Origin: Actinomycetes bacterium
GTDB lineage: Bacteria > Actinomycetota > Actinomycetes > Propionibacteriales > Propionibacteriaceae
DNA length: 44,138 nucleotides
Direction of reading: 5' to 3'
Assembly: GCA_023458095.1 (NCBI GenBank)
Contig: JAEXAS010000020.1
Span: forward strand, 1 to 44,138
The notes beneath the pieces are model-generated. The model saw only the letters and a program-made list of their open reading frames with translations, was not told where the DNA came from and did no database searches. Shown one piece after another: positions 16,659 to 26,257 of this stretch; within the stretch, counting starts at the first letter, position 1, and the number at the start of each line of letters is the position of its first letter. The position numbers were made by a program, and so were the translations under genes.

Positions 16659-18499
16659 ATGACAGAGACGCCGTTGCTTCTTGCTGACGGTTTCGCCACT
16701 CCCACTCCTGGTGACTGGGAGGCCGAGGTTCTCAAGATCCTCAATCGGCGACGCCCGGAGGGCAAGGAACTGAACCTTGACCAGGCCATGGACCGCCTCC
16801 GCACTACCACGGTGGACGGACTGAAGATCGAACCGCTCTACACCGAGCACGATGCACCGCTGGGGGAGCCCGGCGTCGTGCCGTTCACTCGGGGGACCAC
16901 GATTCGAACCGGTCAGCTCACGGGGTGGGACGTCTGTGCCCTGCATGAAGATCCTGAGGTTGGGTTCACCAACAAAGAGGTGCTCGCCGATCTTGAACGC
17001 GGCGCCACCTCGCTGTGGCTTCGGACCGGTGCCGACGCGATCGCGCCGTCGGACCTGGCCGGCGTGCTGGACGGGGTCGATACCGACCTGGCTGCGGTCT
17101 CGGTGTCCAGCTATGACGATCAACAGGCCGCTGCCCAAGCGATGCTGGCGCTGTTCAAGGCAGCCGGCACGCACCACGCCAGCGGCAATCTCGGTCTGGA
17201 TGCGCTCGCCTTCGCTGCGCGCAACGGCGGCCGGCCGGAACTCGGCTCCGAAGCGGAGTGGGTGCGGGCGGCTATGGCCGACTACCGCGGGCTGCGGGCC
17301 TTGACCGTGGATGTCACCTGCTACGACGACGCCGGTGCCGGTGATATCGACCAGGTCGGCTTCGCGCTGGCCAGCGGTGTGACCTATCTGCGGGAATTGG
17401 AGGCGGCGGGAATCACGCCAGCGGCCGCCTTCGAGCAGATCACCTTCCGGGTGACGACCAATGCCGATCAGTTCACTTCGATCGCTCGCCTGCGGGCCCT
17501 GCGTCGGGCCTGGGCCCGAATCGGCGAAGTGTGCGGGGTGCCGGCCGAACGGCGCGGCGCGATTCAGCATGCGGTCACCAGTTGGCGCATGATCACTCGC
17601 GACGACCCGTGGGTGAACCTGCTGCGCAACACCATCGCCACCTTCGCCGCCGCCATCGGTGGGGCCGAAATCATCACCACGCTGCCCTTCGACACCGCCT
17701 TGGGGCTGCCGGACGACTTCAGTCGCCGCATGGCACGCAACACGCAGTTGGTGGCCGGTGAAGAGGCCAACATCGGACGGGTCAACGATCCGGCCGGTGG
17801 CTCCTGGTACGTGGAGAACCTCACCGACCAGTTGGCCGAAAAGGCCTGGTCGGTGTTCACCGAGATCGAAGCCGCCGGCGGCATGGCCACGGCGCTCACC
17901 TCGGGAATGATCGCGGATCGCATCGCCGCCACCAACGTCGAGCGTGCTCGCCGATTGGCCGATCGGTCGCAGCCATTGACCGGGGTCAGCATGTTCCCCA
18001 AGCCGGACGAGGAGCCCCGCCAGGTGCGGCCGCGTCCGGTTGCCGCGGTGCGCGGCGGTTTGAAGCCGGTTCGCGATGCCGAGGTTTTCGAGGCGCTGCG
18101 GGATCGGGCTGCCGCGTCCGCTGAAACCCCCACCGCGCTTTTGGCGTGCTTGGGATCCCGGCGTGACTTCGGTGCTCGGGAGACCTTCACCACCGCGATG
18201 CTCGGAGTGGCTGGAATCGGTACGGAGCTGGTCGAGGGCGGCACGGCCGAGGAGTTCGCCGCGAAGGCGGCCGGTGCCCGGTTCGCCGTCCTGTGTTCGT
18301 CGGCGAAGGTGTATGCCGAACAGGCTGTCGAGGTTGCTGCGGCGTTGAAGCAGGCCGGGGTCGAGACGGTCTATCTGGCCGGACGGCTCACTGAGACCGG
18401 ATCCGCGGAGGCTGCATCGGTGATCGACGGCGAGATCTACGCCGGCATGGATGTGGTCGCCTTCCTCAATCAAACCTTGGACCGGATGGGAGGCGCGGC

Positions 18500-18503
<4 letters not shown>
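16659..18503 (+). CDS. mutA: Methylmalonyl-CoA mutase small (beta) subunit
   Basis: A 614-residue non-catalytic partner of the adenosylcobalamin-dependent mutase that interconverts succinyl-CoA and methylmalonyl-CoA, a central step of propionate formation or oxidation. The N-terminal barrel contains FTRGTTIRTGQLTGWD, FRVTTNADQF and RNTQLVAGEEANIGRVNDPA; the C-terminal flavodoxin-like domain (from about residue 480) lacks the DxHxxG cobalamin motif, as expected for this subunit. Its stop overlaps the mutB start (ATGA), giving coupled equimolar synthesis. The length matches propionibacterial MutA. Confidence 0.95.
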
Positions 18504-20692
<2,189 letters not shown>

Positions 20693-20696
20693 AACC

Positions 20697-21812
20697 ATGG
20701 GTGAGGACAAGCCGCCGATCTGGCTGGATTCCGACTTCAATGTTGGGCCGCAGTACGGTCAGGCGGTGCCGCCCGCCCGGGATCCAGCAGCGGTGCGTCG
20801 GCCGAAACTGGATCCGAGCCTGCTCGCCGAGCAGGTGCTTGCCGGGAACCGGGGTGGCATCGCCCGGGCGATCACCCTGGTGGAGTCCAGCAAGCCGGAG
20901 CACCACCAGATCGCAACCGATTTGCTGCGACTGCTGCGTCCGGCTACCGGCAAGGCAATCCGGGTGGGCATCACCGGAACGCCGGGGGCGGGTAAGTCGA
21001 CGTTCATCGATGTGCTCGGACGGCGGTTGATTGACGATGGGCACCGAATCGCGGTGCTGGCCGTTGACCCAACCTCGGCCAAGACCGGTGGATCGATCCT
21101 GGGTGACCGCACCCGCATGGGGGAGTTGGCGCAATCCGATCAGGCCTTCATCAGGCCCTCACCGGCCGGCTCCCACCTGGGTGGGGTTGCCCGCGCGACC
21201 CGGGAGTCGATGCTGATCTTGGAGGCCGCCGGTTACGACGTGGTGCTGGTCGAAACCGTCGGGGTGGGCCAATCCGAAGTCGCCGTGGCGGGCATGGTCG
21301 ACACCTTCTTGCTGATTACCTTGGCCCGCGCCGGCGATCAACTGCAAGGCATCAAACGGGGCATCTTGGAGATGGCCGACGTGATCGCGGTCAACAAAGC
21401 CGACGGCGACCACGAACGGGAAGCCAAGAGTGCGGCTGGCGAACTGTCGATGGCCTTGAAGCTGATCACCTCCGATCCCGGCGCCAGGCCGGCCCCGGTG
21501 CTGACCTCAAGCTCCCTCACCGGCAACGGCCTCGCCGAAGTCTGGCAAGCGATTCTCGACCACCGCGCCCACCTGGAGGCCGACGGCGAGCTCAACGCGC
21601 GCCGCGCCCGTCAGCAACGCGACTGGCTGTGGGCCCTGGTCCAAGGCGACCTCGAGGACGCCCTGCGCAACTCCCCGGCGGTCAAGGCAATCCGAGCCAC
21701 ACTCGAAGCCGACGTCGAAGCCGGCGACATCAGCGCCCTGGAAGCCTCGCAGCAGATCCTTGCCGCCTTCGCGACTGACGCCGAAAGCATGTTTGGGGCG
21801 CCCAACAGCTAG
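20697..21812 (+). CDS. meaB: Methylmalonyl-CoA mutase-associated GTPase MeaB (ArgK family)
   Basis: A 371-residue G3E-family GTPase that gates cofactor loading onto methylmalonyl-CoA mutase and protects it from inactivation. Walker A is GTPGAGKS (Gly94-Ser101), followed by AVDPTSAKTGGSILGDRTRM (switch I region), ETVGVGQSE (switch II) and NKADGD (base recognition). A C-terminal dimerisation arm extends from about residue 290. It sits 4 bases after mutB, which identifies its partner. ArgK is an old misnomer for this family. Confidence 0.95.
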   Translation: MGEDKPPIWLDSDFNVGPQYGQAVPPARDPAAVRRPKLDPSLLAEQVLAGNRGGIARAITLVESSKPEHHQIATDLLRLLRPATGKAIRVGITGTPGAGKSTFIDVLGRRLIDDGHRIAVLAVDPTSAKTGGSILGDRTRMGELAQSDQAFIRPSPAGSHLGGVARATRESMLILEAAGYDVVLVETVGVGQSEVAVAGMVDTFLLITLARAGDQLQGIKRGILEMADVIAVNKADGDHEREAKSAAGELSMALKLITSDPGARPAPVLTSSSLTGNGLAEVWQAILDHRAHLEADGELNARRARQQRDWLWALVQGDLEDALRNSPAVKAIRATLEADVEAGDISALEASQQILAAFATDAESMFGAPNS

Positions 21813-21820
21813 GTGCCCCG

Positions 21821-21873
21821 CTCGGGATCATTGCCTCACCCGGGACATTGCCCCACCCGGGATCATTGCCCCG
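21821..21873. repeat. Three tandem 17-19-bp repeats after meaB
   Basis: Units CTCGGGATCATTGCCTCAC, CCGGGACATTGCCCCAC and CCGGGATCATTGCCCCG follow each other without spacers. A related copy (CTCGGATCTTTGCCCCG, about 21898-21914) is the 3' end of the DUF3788-like gene, so the array may have arisen by slippage from that gene's terminal codons. The CCCGGG palindromes could help terminate the convergent meaB and DUF3788 transcripts. Confidence 0.65.
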
Positions 21874-21889
21874 TCGGCAAGATTCGTTG

Positions 21890-22297
21890 CTACTTCGCTC
21901 GGATCTTTGCCCCGATGAGCGTCAGCACCGGGTCGAGGTCGGACGTGTCGCCCAGTTCGAGGCTGAGCGCAATCGTTCGGCCCGTGGCGGCGGCAACCTG
22001 TTCGCGGAGAGTGGAGTCGAGGTCAACCTCATTCAGGAGCAGCTCGCGAAACCGGGCGGCGAGGTAGAAGCTGACCCGAAAGTGTCCGGGCTGGACCCGC
22101 ATCCAGGCGATGGTTTGGCCTCGACGGACCGCTTTCGCCAGCCACCCGCCGTCGCGGTAATACCGCCACCCAACGGTTGCGCCAACCTCTTCAAGCGCGG
22201 CCACGGTCCGAGCCCATACCGGCTCGGCGCCGCCCAAAACAGCCGAAATCCGCTCCGGTGTCGGGGGATCTGCTTCCGCACTGAACGCCTGGCTCAT
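21890..22297 (-). CDS. DUF3788-like small protein
   Basis: A 135-residue soluble protein. The pattern VGWRYYRDGGWLAKAVRRGQTIAWMRV...FRVSFYL resembles DUF3788 proteins, whose function is not known; this resemblance is from memory and unverified. No membrane segment or cysteine motif is present. ATG 22297 is placed 6 bases after a minus-strand TAGAGT, so the message appears leaderless. The gene is convergent with meaB across a 77-base spacer made of short repeats. Confidence 0.6.
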   Translation of the reverse strand: MSQAFSAEADPPTPERISAVLGGAEPVWARTVAALEEVGATVGWRYYRDGGWLAKAVRRGQTIAWMRVQPGHFRVSFYLAARFRELLLNEVDLDSTLREQVAAATGRTIALSLELGDTSDLDPVLTLIGAKIRAK

Positions 22298-22587
22298 GGA
22301 TTGACTCTAACCGTCGCCCCAGCCATGCAGGATCGCCTCCGTACCGGATCTGCGCCAAGCGCGACGAAGAAGCCGAGGCGCACCGGTGTCCCTTCGCAAC
22401 CCACCGCGGCACTGGAACCCACGAGTGAGCTGCGCCAGGCAAGCACCCGACTTCGCGCGCAGGACGGCGATGGATAGGGGTGATTCGGCAACTCGTCGGG
22501 CTGCGCCGGGGTGCGCTGGAGTCCCTGCGCAGGTCTGTGCCCGGAGGGTTCTAGCACTCAACCACCGCATCTCATCGGAGCGTCCCC
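22298..22587. other. 290-bp intergenic stretch
   Basis: It holds the DUF3788-like promoter (minus-strand TAGAGT at 22304-22309, 6 bases before the ATG) at its left end. Otherwise I see no convincing gene, RNA or repeat; the short open frames lack recognisable motifs and ribosome-binding sites. Confidence 0.5.
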
Positions 22588-23955
22588 TCACAGCAATGCC
22601 ACCTCAAACGCCTGGTCAACCCCACCTTCGGCTGCAGTCGAATCGGCAACCACGGGACCATCCGGTGGTCTGCTTCGCTCAGCGAAGCGCCGCAGCCGAG
22701 CCGGGGGAGTGAACACCGGCTTTCCGTCCTCGCCGATGTGCACACGCCATTGGTCCCGGACGGAACCCTTGGCGGGTTCGACCACGCCGTGGTGGTGATG
22801 GCAGAGCAAAACCAAGTTTCCTAGTGAGGTGGAACCGTTGTCCCACCAGGGCTGGATGTGGTGGGCCTCGCACGACTCGGGACGCACCGCGCAGCCGGGG
22901 AAGGCGCAGCCGCCGTCGCGCAGGATGAGCGCAGTACGAATAGCAGAAGTGACCAGGCGGCGGGTGGTGCCGACGTCCAAGACCTCCGAGCTACCGCCGA
23001 GAACCGCCGGGATCAACTCGGCGTCGCAGCACAGGCGGCGCAAATCCCCAGCAGCAAGAGCATCGTCAGCTCCGATGAGCCCGGCGCCGGCGGCCTGGTC
23101 GTGTAGCTGCTGGTAGTCGAGCTTCACCAGCACTCGGGCGCTGCCCAGACCGGGCTCAGGGCGGGACTTGGAGGCAGCATCACACAGCGAGATCAGGGCA
23201 TCGGCTTGGCGTTGGTCGTAGCTGGGCCGATCGGCCAGCGGTTCCGGTGTCTGAAGGCCGGTGCGCCGGTTCTTCTCCCGATGCGCGGTGATCAGGGCCT
23301 GGAAACGTTCGCCTTCGGCCAGCGGCAGTGAACCCTCGAAACGGAGCGAGCCACCTGCGGGAAAGAACCGCAGGAACCGCTCGCGATGAGCCTGCTCAGC
23401 CTGGCGCTGCAACCGGGTCTCCAGCAGTTGCTCGGCGTTCTGCGGTGCCACGGTGCGCAACACCTGGCTGGCTGCACGGGCCAATCGACCGGCGTCCAGA
23501 TGTCCGGCGAGGCTCACCAATTCCTGGGCTGCCTCAGCCTTTTGCTCGGCGTCCAACTGGGGGCCGATGCTGCTTAGCACCTTGCCGATCGCCGCAGCCT
23601 GATTGGTGTTGATGGCACCAGTGCTGGCGGCTTGGCCGACCATCGGATGTTCGCCCAAGCTGCGCGCGGCGAGCACGTCGCGGGTCGCCTCCTTGTGGGA
23701 GCACACCTCTTGGGTGGCGATCCAGGACGTGATCGGGGTGCCGACAGTCCGCTCTGAGGCTTGGGACTTCTCCGCCTCGGCGGTGAGCAACGCAGTCAGC
23801 GCCTGGATGCGGCTTTGGGCGACGCGGGCGGTGCGCAGCCACTCCAAACGTTGTTCGGGAGGCAGGTCGGTGCGCTTCGGGTTCACCTGATCGAGCAGCA
23901 GCAGAATCTGCTCCAGCGCCTGGCCGGCGGGGAGGGATTCGCTGTTTTCGATCAT
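22588..23955 (-). CDS. DUF222 / HNH endonuclease domain protein (13E12-repeat-like)
   Basis: A 455-residue protein with an N-terminal DUF222 region (about residues 20-320) and a C-terminal HNH nuclease domain: RDGGCAFPGC, CEAHHIQPWWDNG, then LVLLCHHHHGVVE (about residues 360-410), with the paired cysteines and the histidine core. Such proteins are abundant in actinobacterial genomes in many copies; their role is not established and mobility is suspected but not shown here. ATG 23955 is chosen because GAGAAT lies 6 bases upstream (leaderless pattern) and the family start fits; the frame remains open upstream into non-coding DNA. It is divergent from the Y RNA/Ro60 locus. Confidence 0.88.
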   Translation of the reverse strand: MIENSESLPAGQALEQILLLLDQVNPKRTDLPPEQRLEWLRTARVAQSRIQALTALLTAEAEKSQASERTVGTPITSWIATQEVCSHKEATRDVLAARSLGEHPMVGQAASTGAINTNQAAAIGKVLSSIGPQLDAEQKAEAAQELVSLAGHLDAGRLARAASQVLRTVAPQNAEQLLETRLQRQAEQAHRERFLRFFPAGGSLRFEGSLPLAEGERFQALITAHREKNRRTGLQTPEPLADRPSYDQRQADALISLCDAASKSRPEPGLGSARVLVKLDYQQLHDQAAGAGLIGADDALAAGDLRRLCCDAELIPAVLGGSSEVLDVGTTRRLVTSAIRTALILRDGGCAFPGCAVRPESCEAHHIQPWWDNGSTSLGNLVLLCHHHHGVVEPAKGSVRDQWRVHIGEDGKPVFTPPARLRRFAERSRPPDGPVVADSTAAEGGVDQAFEVALL

Positions 23956-23961
23956 GGGTCT

Positions 23962-23967
23962 ATTCTC
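23962..23967 (-). promoter_or_regulatory. -10 element GAGAAT of the leaderless DUF222/HNH gene
   Basis: Minus-strand GAGAAT, 6 bases, then ATG 23955. Confidence 0.35.
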
Positions 23968-24109
23968 GCGGGAGCCACTGACAAAACAGAACAGGTGTGC
24001 GAAAAATGTGGATAACGTGCAAGGCTGGGTTGAGTCCTTCCCTGGAATGGGTGGATGTCGATTCTGTGATGGTTGGTGCGGGTTGTGGCTTGATGGGCGG
24101 TGCACGAAT

Positions 24110-24138
24110 TTGACTTACTGTGTAGACCTCTACACACT
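24110..24138 (+). promoter_or_regulatory. Promoter and 18-bp palindromic operator of the Y RNA/Ro60 locus
   Basis: TTGACT at 24110-24115 is a good -35 box; 17 bases later CACACT (24133-24138) is a weak -10, predicting a start near 24145-24147, where the first Y RNA helix begins. Between and partly over them lies a perfect palindrome, TGTGTAGA-CC-TCTACACA (24119-24136). Such placement suggests a repressor or MerR-like site. The 140 bp from 23968 to 24109 show nothing else I can name. Confidence 0.5.
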
Positions 24139-24146
24139 AGTTCTTC

Positions 24147-24273
24147 GTCAGGTGGGCCGGCGGTTGTCGGTGCTCAGGACTTGGAGATCCGAGGCTGAGG
24201 TCTTTTGCCCCTGTGGGGGTAGTTCAACGCCAGAGCCCCAAGCGTCCGGTGGTCAACTCCACGCCCGTCTGAC
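24147..24273 (+). ncRNA. Y-RNA-like RNA a (first of four)
   Basis: Closing helix of 11 bp: 24147-24157 with 24263-24273, two G-U pairs. Next come the conserved core CGGC on the 5' side and AACTCCAC on the 3' side, then a weaker second helix (24162-24170 with 24246-24254, rich in G-U). Inside is a tRNA-like order: a hairpin at 24173-24199, an acceptor-like stem (24207-24211 with 24216-24220) closed by a TGTG loop, and a D-arm-like GTTC/GAGC stem (24222-24236). Its T- and D-loops diverge from consensus, so it is the most degenerate tRNA mimic that keeps the arm order. Confidence 0.6.
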
Positions 24274-24285
24274 AGACACAACTTC

Positions 24286-24430
24286 ATGAGGTCTGGGTGG
24301 GCCGGAGATCGTCGGTTACCACTCTTAATGGATATGTCGCGGGTTCGAGCCCCGTCGGCGCTTCGGCGCCGTAGCTCAGTTGGTAGAGCAATCATTCCGG
24401 CGGTCATACACACGCCCGCCCAGGCCTCGT
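24286..24430 (+). ncRNA. Y-RNA-like RNA b (YrlA type) with permuted tRNA mimic
   Basis: A 17-bp uninterrupted helix (24286-24302 with 24414-24430, three G-U) closes the RNA. Core: CGGA opposite ATACACAC; second helix of 9 bp (24307-24315 with 24397-24405). Then a 3-bp hairpin with loop CTCTTAA (24319-24331), a canonical T-arm (24339-24355, loop TTCGAGC), a 6-bp acceptor-like stem closed by a cUUCGg tetraloop (24356-24371), T372-A373 in the places of U8-A9, and a canonical D-arm (24374-24389, GCTC-AGTTGGTA-GAGC). This T-arm, acceptor, D-arm order is a circularly permuted tRNA, the design known for YrlA RNAs, whose tRNA-like module can be a substrate of tRNA-modifying enzymes. Its place beside Ro60 supports the call. 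Confidence 0.82.
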
Positions 24431-24431
24431 T

Positions 24432-24507
24432 GCAGTGGGCCGGAGCCTTTCGATTATCTGGTGCTACGGGTTCGAATCCCGAACGGACGGCGCTACACGC
24501 CCACTGC
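24432..24507 (+). ncRNA. Y-RNA-like RNA c (short form)
   Basis: A perfect 9-bp closing helix (24432-24440 with 24499-24507). The core CGGA opposite GCTACAC, then GCCC, matches the other copies; the second helix (24445-24452 with 24484-24491) has one mismatch. The interior holds a single T-arm-like hairpin (24467-24481, CGGG-TTCGAAT-CCCG) and no D-arm. At about 76 bases it is close to the minimum for a Ro60-binding Y RNA. Confidence 0.62.
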
Positions 24508-24519
24508 CCCCACAGCGAT

Positions 24520-24626
24520 GCGAGGGCGGGCCGAAGCGAATCGGTTACCCCTGTCACGGGCAGCGCTTTCCGCTGCATTCGGGGTCAAACCCGAAGATCC
24601 GGTACGCACCCCACGCCCGTCCTCGC
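24520..24626 (+). ncRNA. Y-RNA-like RNA d (fourth copy)
   Basis: A 12-bp closing helix with one G-U (24520-24531 with 24615-24626). Core CGAA opposite ACCCCAC; second helix with one A-A mismatch (24536-24544 with 24599-24607). Three hairpins follow: 24548-24560 with a 7-base loop CTGTCAC, 24560-24576 (GCAGCG/CGCTGC) and 24578-24595 (TTCGGG/CCCGAA, loop GTCAAA). The first loop equals a tRNA-Asp anticodon loop; the third is T-loop-like. A small hairpin (24631-24645) then precedes the Ro60 ribosome-binding site. Confidence 0.65.
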
Positions 24627-24630
24627 TCAC

Positions 24631-24645
24631 GCAGGAAATCCCTGC
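24631..24645 (+). promoter_or_regulatory. Small hairpin before the Ro60 ribosome-binding site
   Basis: GCAGG-AAATC-CCTGC gives a 5-bp stem between RNA d and the Shine-Dalgarno AAAGGAGG (24652-24659). It has no T-tract, so it may be a processing or stability element, not a terminator. Confidence 0.35.
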
Positions 24646-24664
24646 ACAACGAAAGGAGGAACCG

Positions 24665-26257
24665 ATGGACGTATTGAATTGGATCAGCTCGCGGCGCACG
24701 CCGCAAAGCGACAAGGCTGATCCCCGGCAGGTCGCCAACAGCGCAGGTGGCTACACCTTTGAGCTCGACGATCAGGCGCGGCTGCGTCGGTTCCTCACCC
24801 TCGGTGTGGACGGCGGCACCTATTACGTCGGTGATCATGCCTTGGCACTGGAGAACGCTGCCGTCCTGACCCGACTGGCCGCCAATGACCCTGAGGGTCT
24901 GGTCGCCACCATCGTGGAGATCTCCACCCAGGGTCGCGCACCCAAGCAGAACCCCGCGCTGTTCGCATTGGCCTACGCGGCGTCGATCCCGGAGGCTGCA
25001 CCGGCTGCGCTGGCCGCCCTGCCTCAAGTGGCACGGACGGGCACGCACCTGTTCGTTTTCGCCGGCTACGTCGAGCAGTTCCGCGGCTGGGGTCGCGGGC
25101 TGCGTCGGGCAGTGGCGAACTGGTACACCGCCAAGGACGCCGATGCCGTGGCCTACCAGGCGGTCAAGTACCGCCAGCGGGAAGGCTGGTCGCACCGAGA
25201 TCTGTTGCGACTGGCCCACCCGGTGACGGCCGTGCCCGCGCTGCGCGAGACCTTCGAGTGGATCCTGCGCGGTCAGGTGGGCGCGGAGGTGCCCGCAATC
25301 GTGTCGGGCTTCGTCGCCGCTCAGGAGGCCACCGATGTGGCCACCTGGACGCGCCTGGTCCGTGATCACGGCCTGAGCTGGGAGATGCTGCCCGACGCTG
25401 CGCTGAACGAAGCCGCGGTGTGGGAGGCGCTGCTGGACTCCGGTCTGCCGCAAACTGCGCTGATGCGTCAACTGCCGCGACTGACTCGGCTCGGTGTGCT
25501 GCCCGCCCTGGGTGGACGGACCGCTGAGGTGGCCGCCCAGTTGGCCGACGCCGATCGGCTCGGCAAGGCGCGCGTGCACCCGGTAAACGTGCTGGTGGCG
25601 CAGCGCACCTACGCCTCTGGTCACTCGGCTCGCGGCGCAGGTGAGTGGACGCCGACCCCGGCGATCACCGACGCGCTGGATGCGGCGTTCTATGCAGCCT
25701 TCGGTGCCGTGCGGCCGTCGGGAAAGCGGACGATGCTGGCGGTCGACGTGTCGGGCTCGATGGCTGCGCCGATCTCCGGTATGCCGATCACTGCGCGGGA
25801 GGCTTCGGCTGCCCTGGCGCTGGTGCAGTTGGCCACGGAGCCGTCTGCTGCCGCGTACGGGTTTGCGTCCGGTCCTTCGCGCACCTGGCACAGTTCGGTG
25901 CTGAAGCCGCTGGGCATCTCGCCGCGTCGGCGCCTGGACGATGCGCTGTCCGTGATGGATGCGATGGACTTCGGTGGCACCGACTGTGCGCTGCCGATGG
26001 TCCACGCGACTCAGGCAGGTTTGGAGGTGGACACCTTCGTGGTCTACACCGACAACGAAACCTGGGCCGGGAACGTGCATCCGCATCAGGCGCTGCAGGC
26101 TTACCGCGAGAAGACCGGAATCCCGGCCAAGCTCGTGGTGGTGGGCATGACCTCGACGGGTTTCAGCATCGCTGATCCCACAGATGCGGGAATGCTCGAC
26201 ATCGCCGGGTTCGACGCAGCCGTGCCGAACCTGATCACGGAGTTCGCCGGTGCCTGA
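24665..26257 (+). CDS. rsr: Ro60 orthologue (Rsr), TROVE/vWA RNA-binding protein
   Basis: A 530-residue ring-shaped RNA-binding protein. The N-terminal TROVE/HEAT-repeat part (about residues 15-345) includes FLTLGVDGGTYYVGD and AVKYRQREGWSHRDLLRLAHP, both typical of Ro60; the C-terminal vWA domain has a complete MIDAS, DVSGS (Asp361, Ser363, Ser365), and later GGTDCALPM and YTDNETW. In other bacteria Rsr binds Y RNAs and works with 3'-to-5' exonucleases in rRNA maturation and stress-related RNA decay. ATG 24665 is fixed by AAAGGAGG 5 bases upstream; the frame is open further upstream but runs through the Y RNAs. It overlaps the downstream 92-residue gene by 8 bp. Confidence 0.93.
   Translation: MDVLNWISSRRTPQSDKADPRQVANSAGGYTFELDDQARLRRFLTLGVDGGTYYVGDHALALENAAVLTRLAANDPEGLVATIVEISTQGRAPKQNPALFALAYAASIPEAAPAALAALPQVARTGTHLFVFAGYVEQFRGWGRGLRRAVANWYTAKDADAVAYQAVKYRQREGWSHRDLLRLAHPVTAVPALRETFEWILRGQVGAEVPAIVSGFVAAQEATDVATWTRLVRDHGLSWEMLPDAALNEAAVWEALLDSGLPQTALMRQLPRLTRLGVLPALGGRTAEVAAQLADADRLGKARVHPVNVLVAQRTYASGHSARGAGEWTPTPAITDALDAAFYAAFGAVRPSGKRTMLAVDVSGSMAAPISGMPITAREASAALALVQLATEPSAAAYGFASGPSRTWHSSVLKPLGISPRRRLDDALSVMDAMDFGGTDCALPMVHATQAGLEVDTFVVYTDNETWAGNVHPHQALQAYREKTGIPAKLVVVGMTSTGFSIADPTDAGMLDIAGFDAAVPNLITEFAGA

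Noticed and set aside
21821..21873. A CRISPR array.
   Set aside because: Units are only 17-19 bp, directly abutting without spacers, and no cas genes are present.
22588..23955. A mobile element or homing endonuclease.
   Set aside because: The HNH/DUF222 protein lacks flanking inverted repeats, target duplications or intron/intein context; such genes are common chromosomal paralogues in actinobacteria.
24365..24494. A conventional tRNA gene: acceptor strand 24365-24371, D-arm 24374-24389, T-arm 24466-24482, and an acceptor 3' strand 24488-24494 that could pair with 24365-24371.
   Set aside because: About 75 bases separate the D-arm and T-arm with no proper anticodon arm, five extra bases lie between the T-stem and the acceptor strand, and no CCA follows. 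The same acceptor strand pairs locally through a cUUCGg hairpin, and two independent Y RNA closing helices divide the region.
24380..24664. Upstream extension of the Ro60 reading frame to 24380.
   Set aside because: The extension has no Ro60 similarity, runs through the tRNA-like RNAs, and a strong Shine-Dalgarno fixes the start at 24665.
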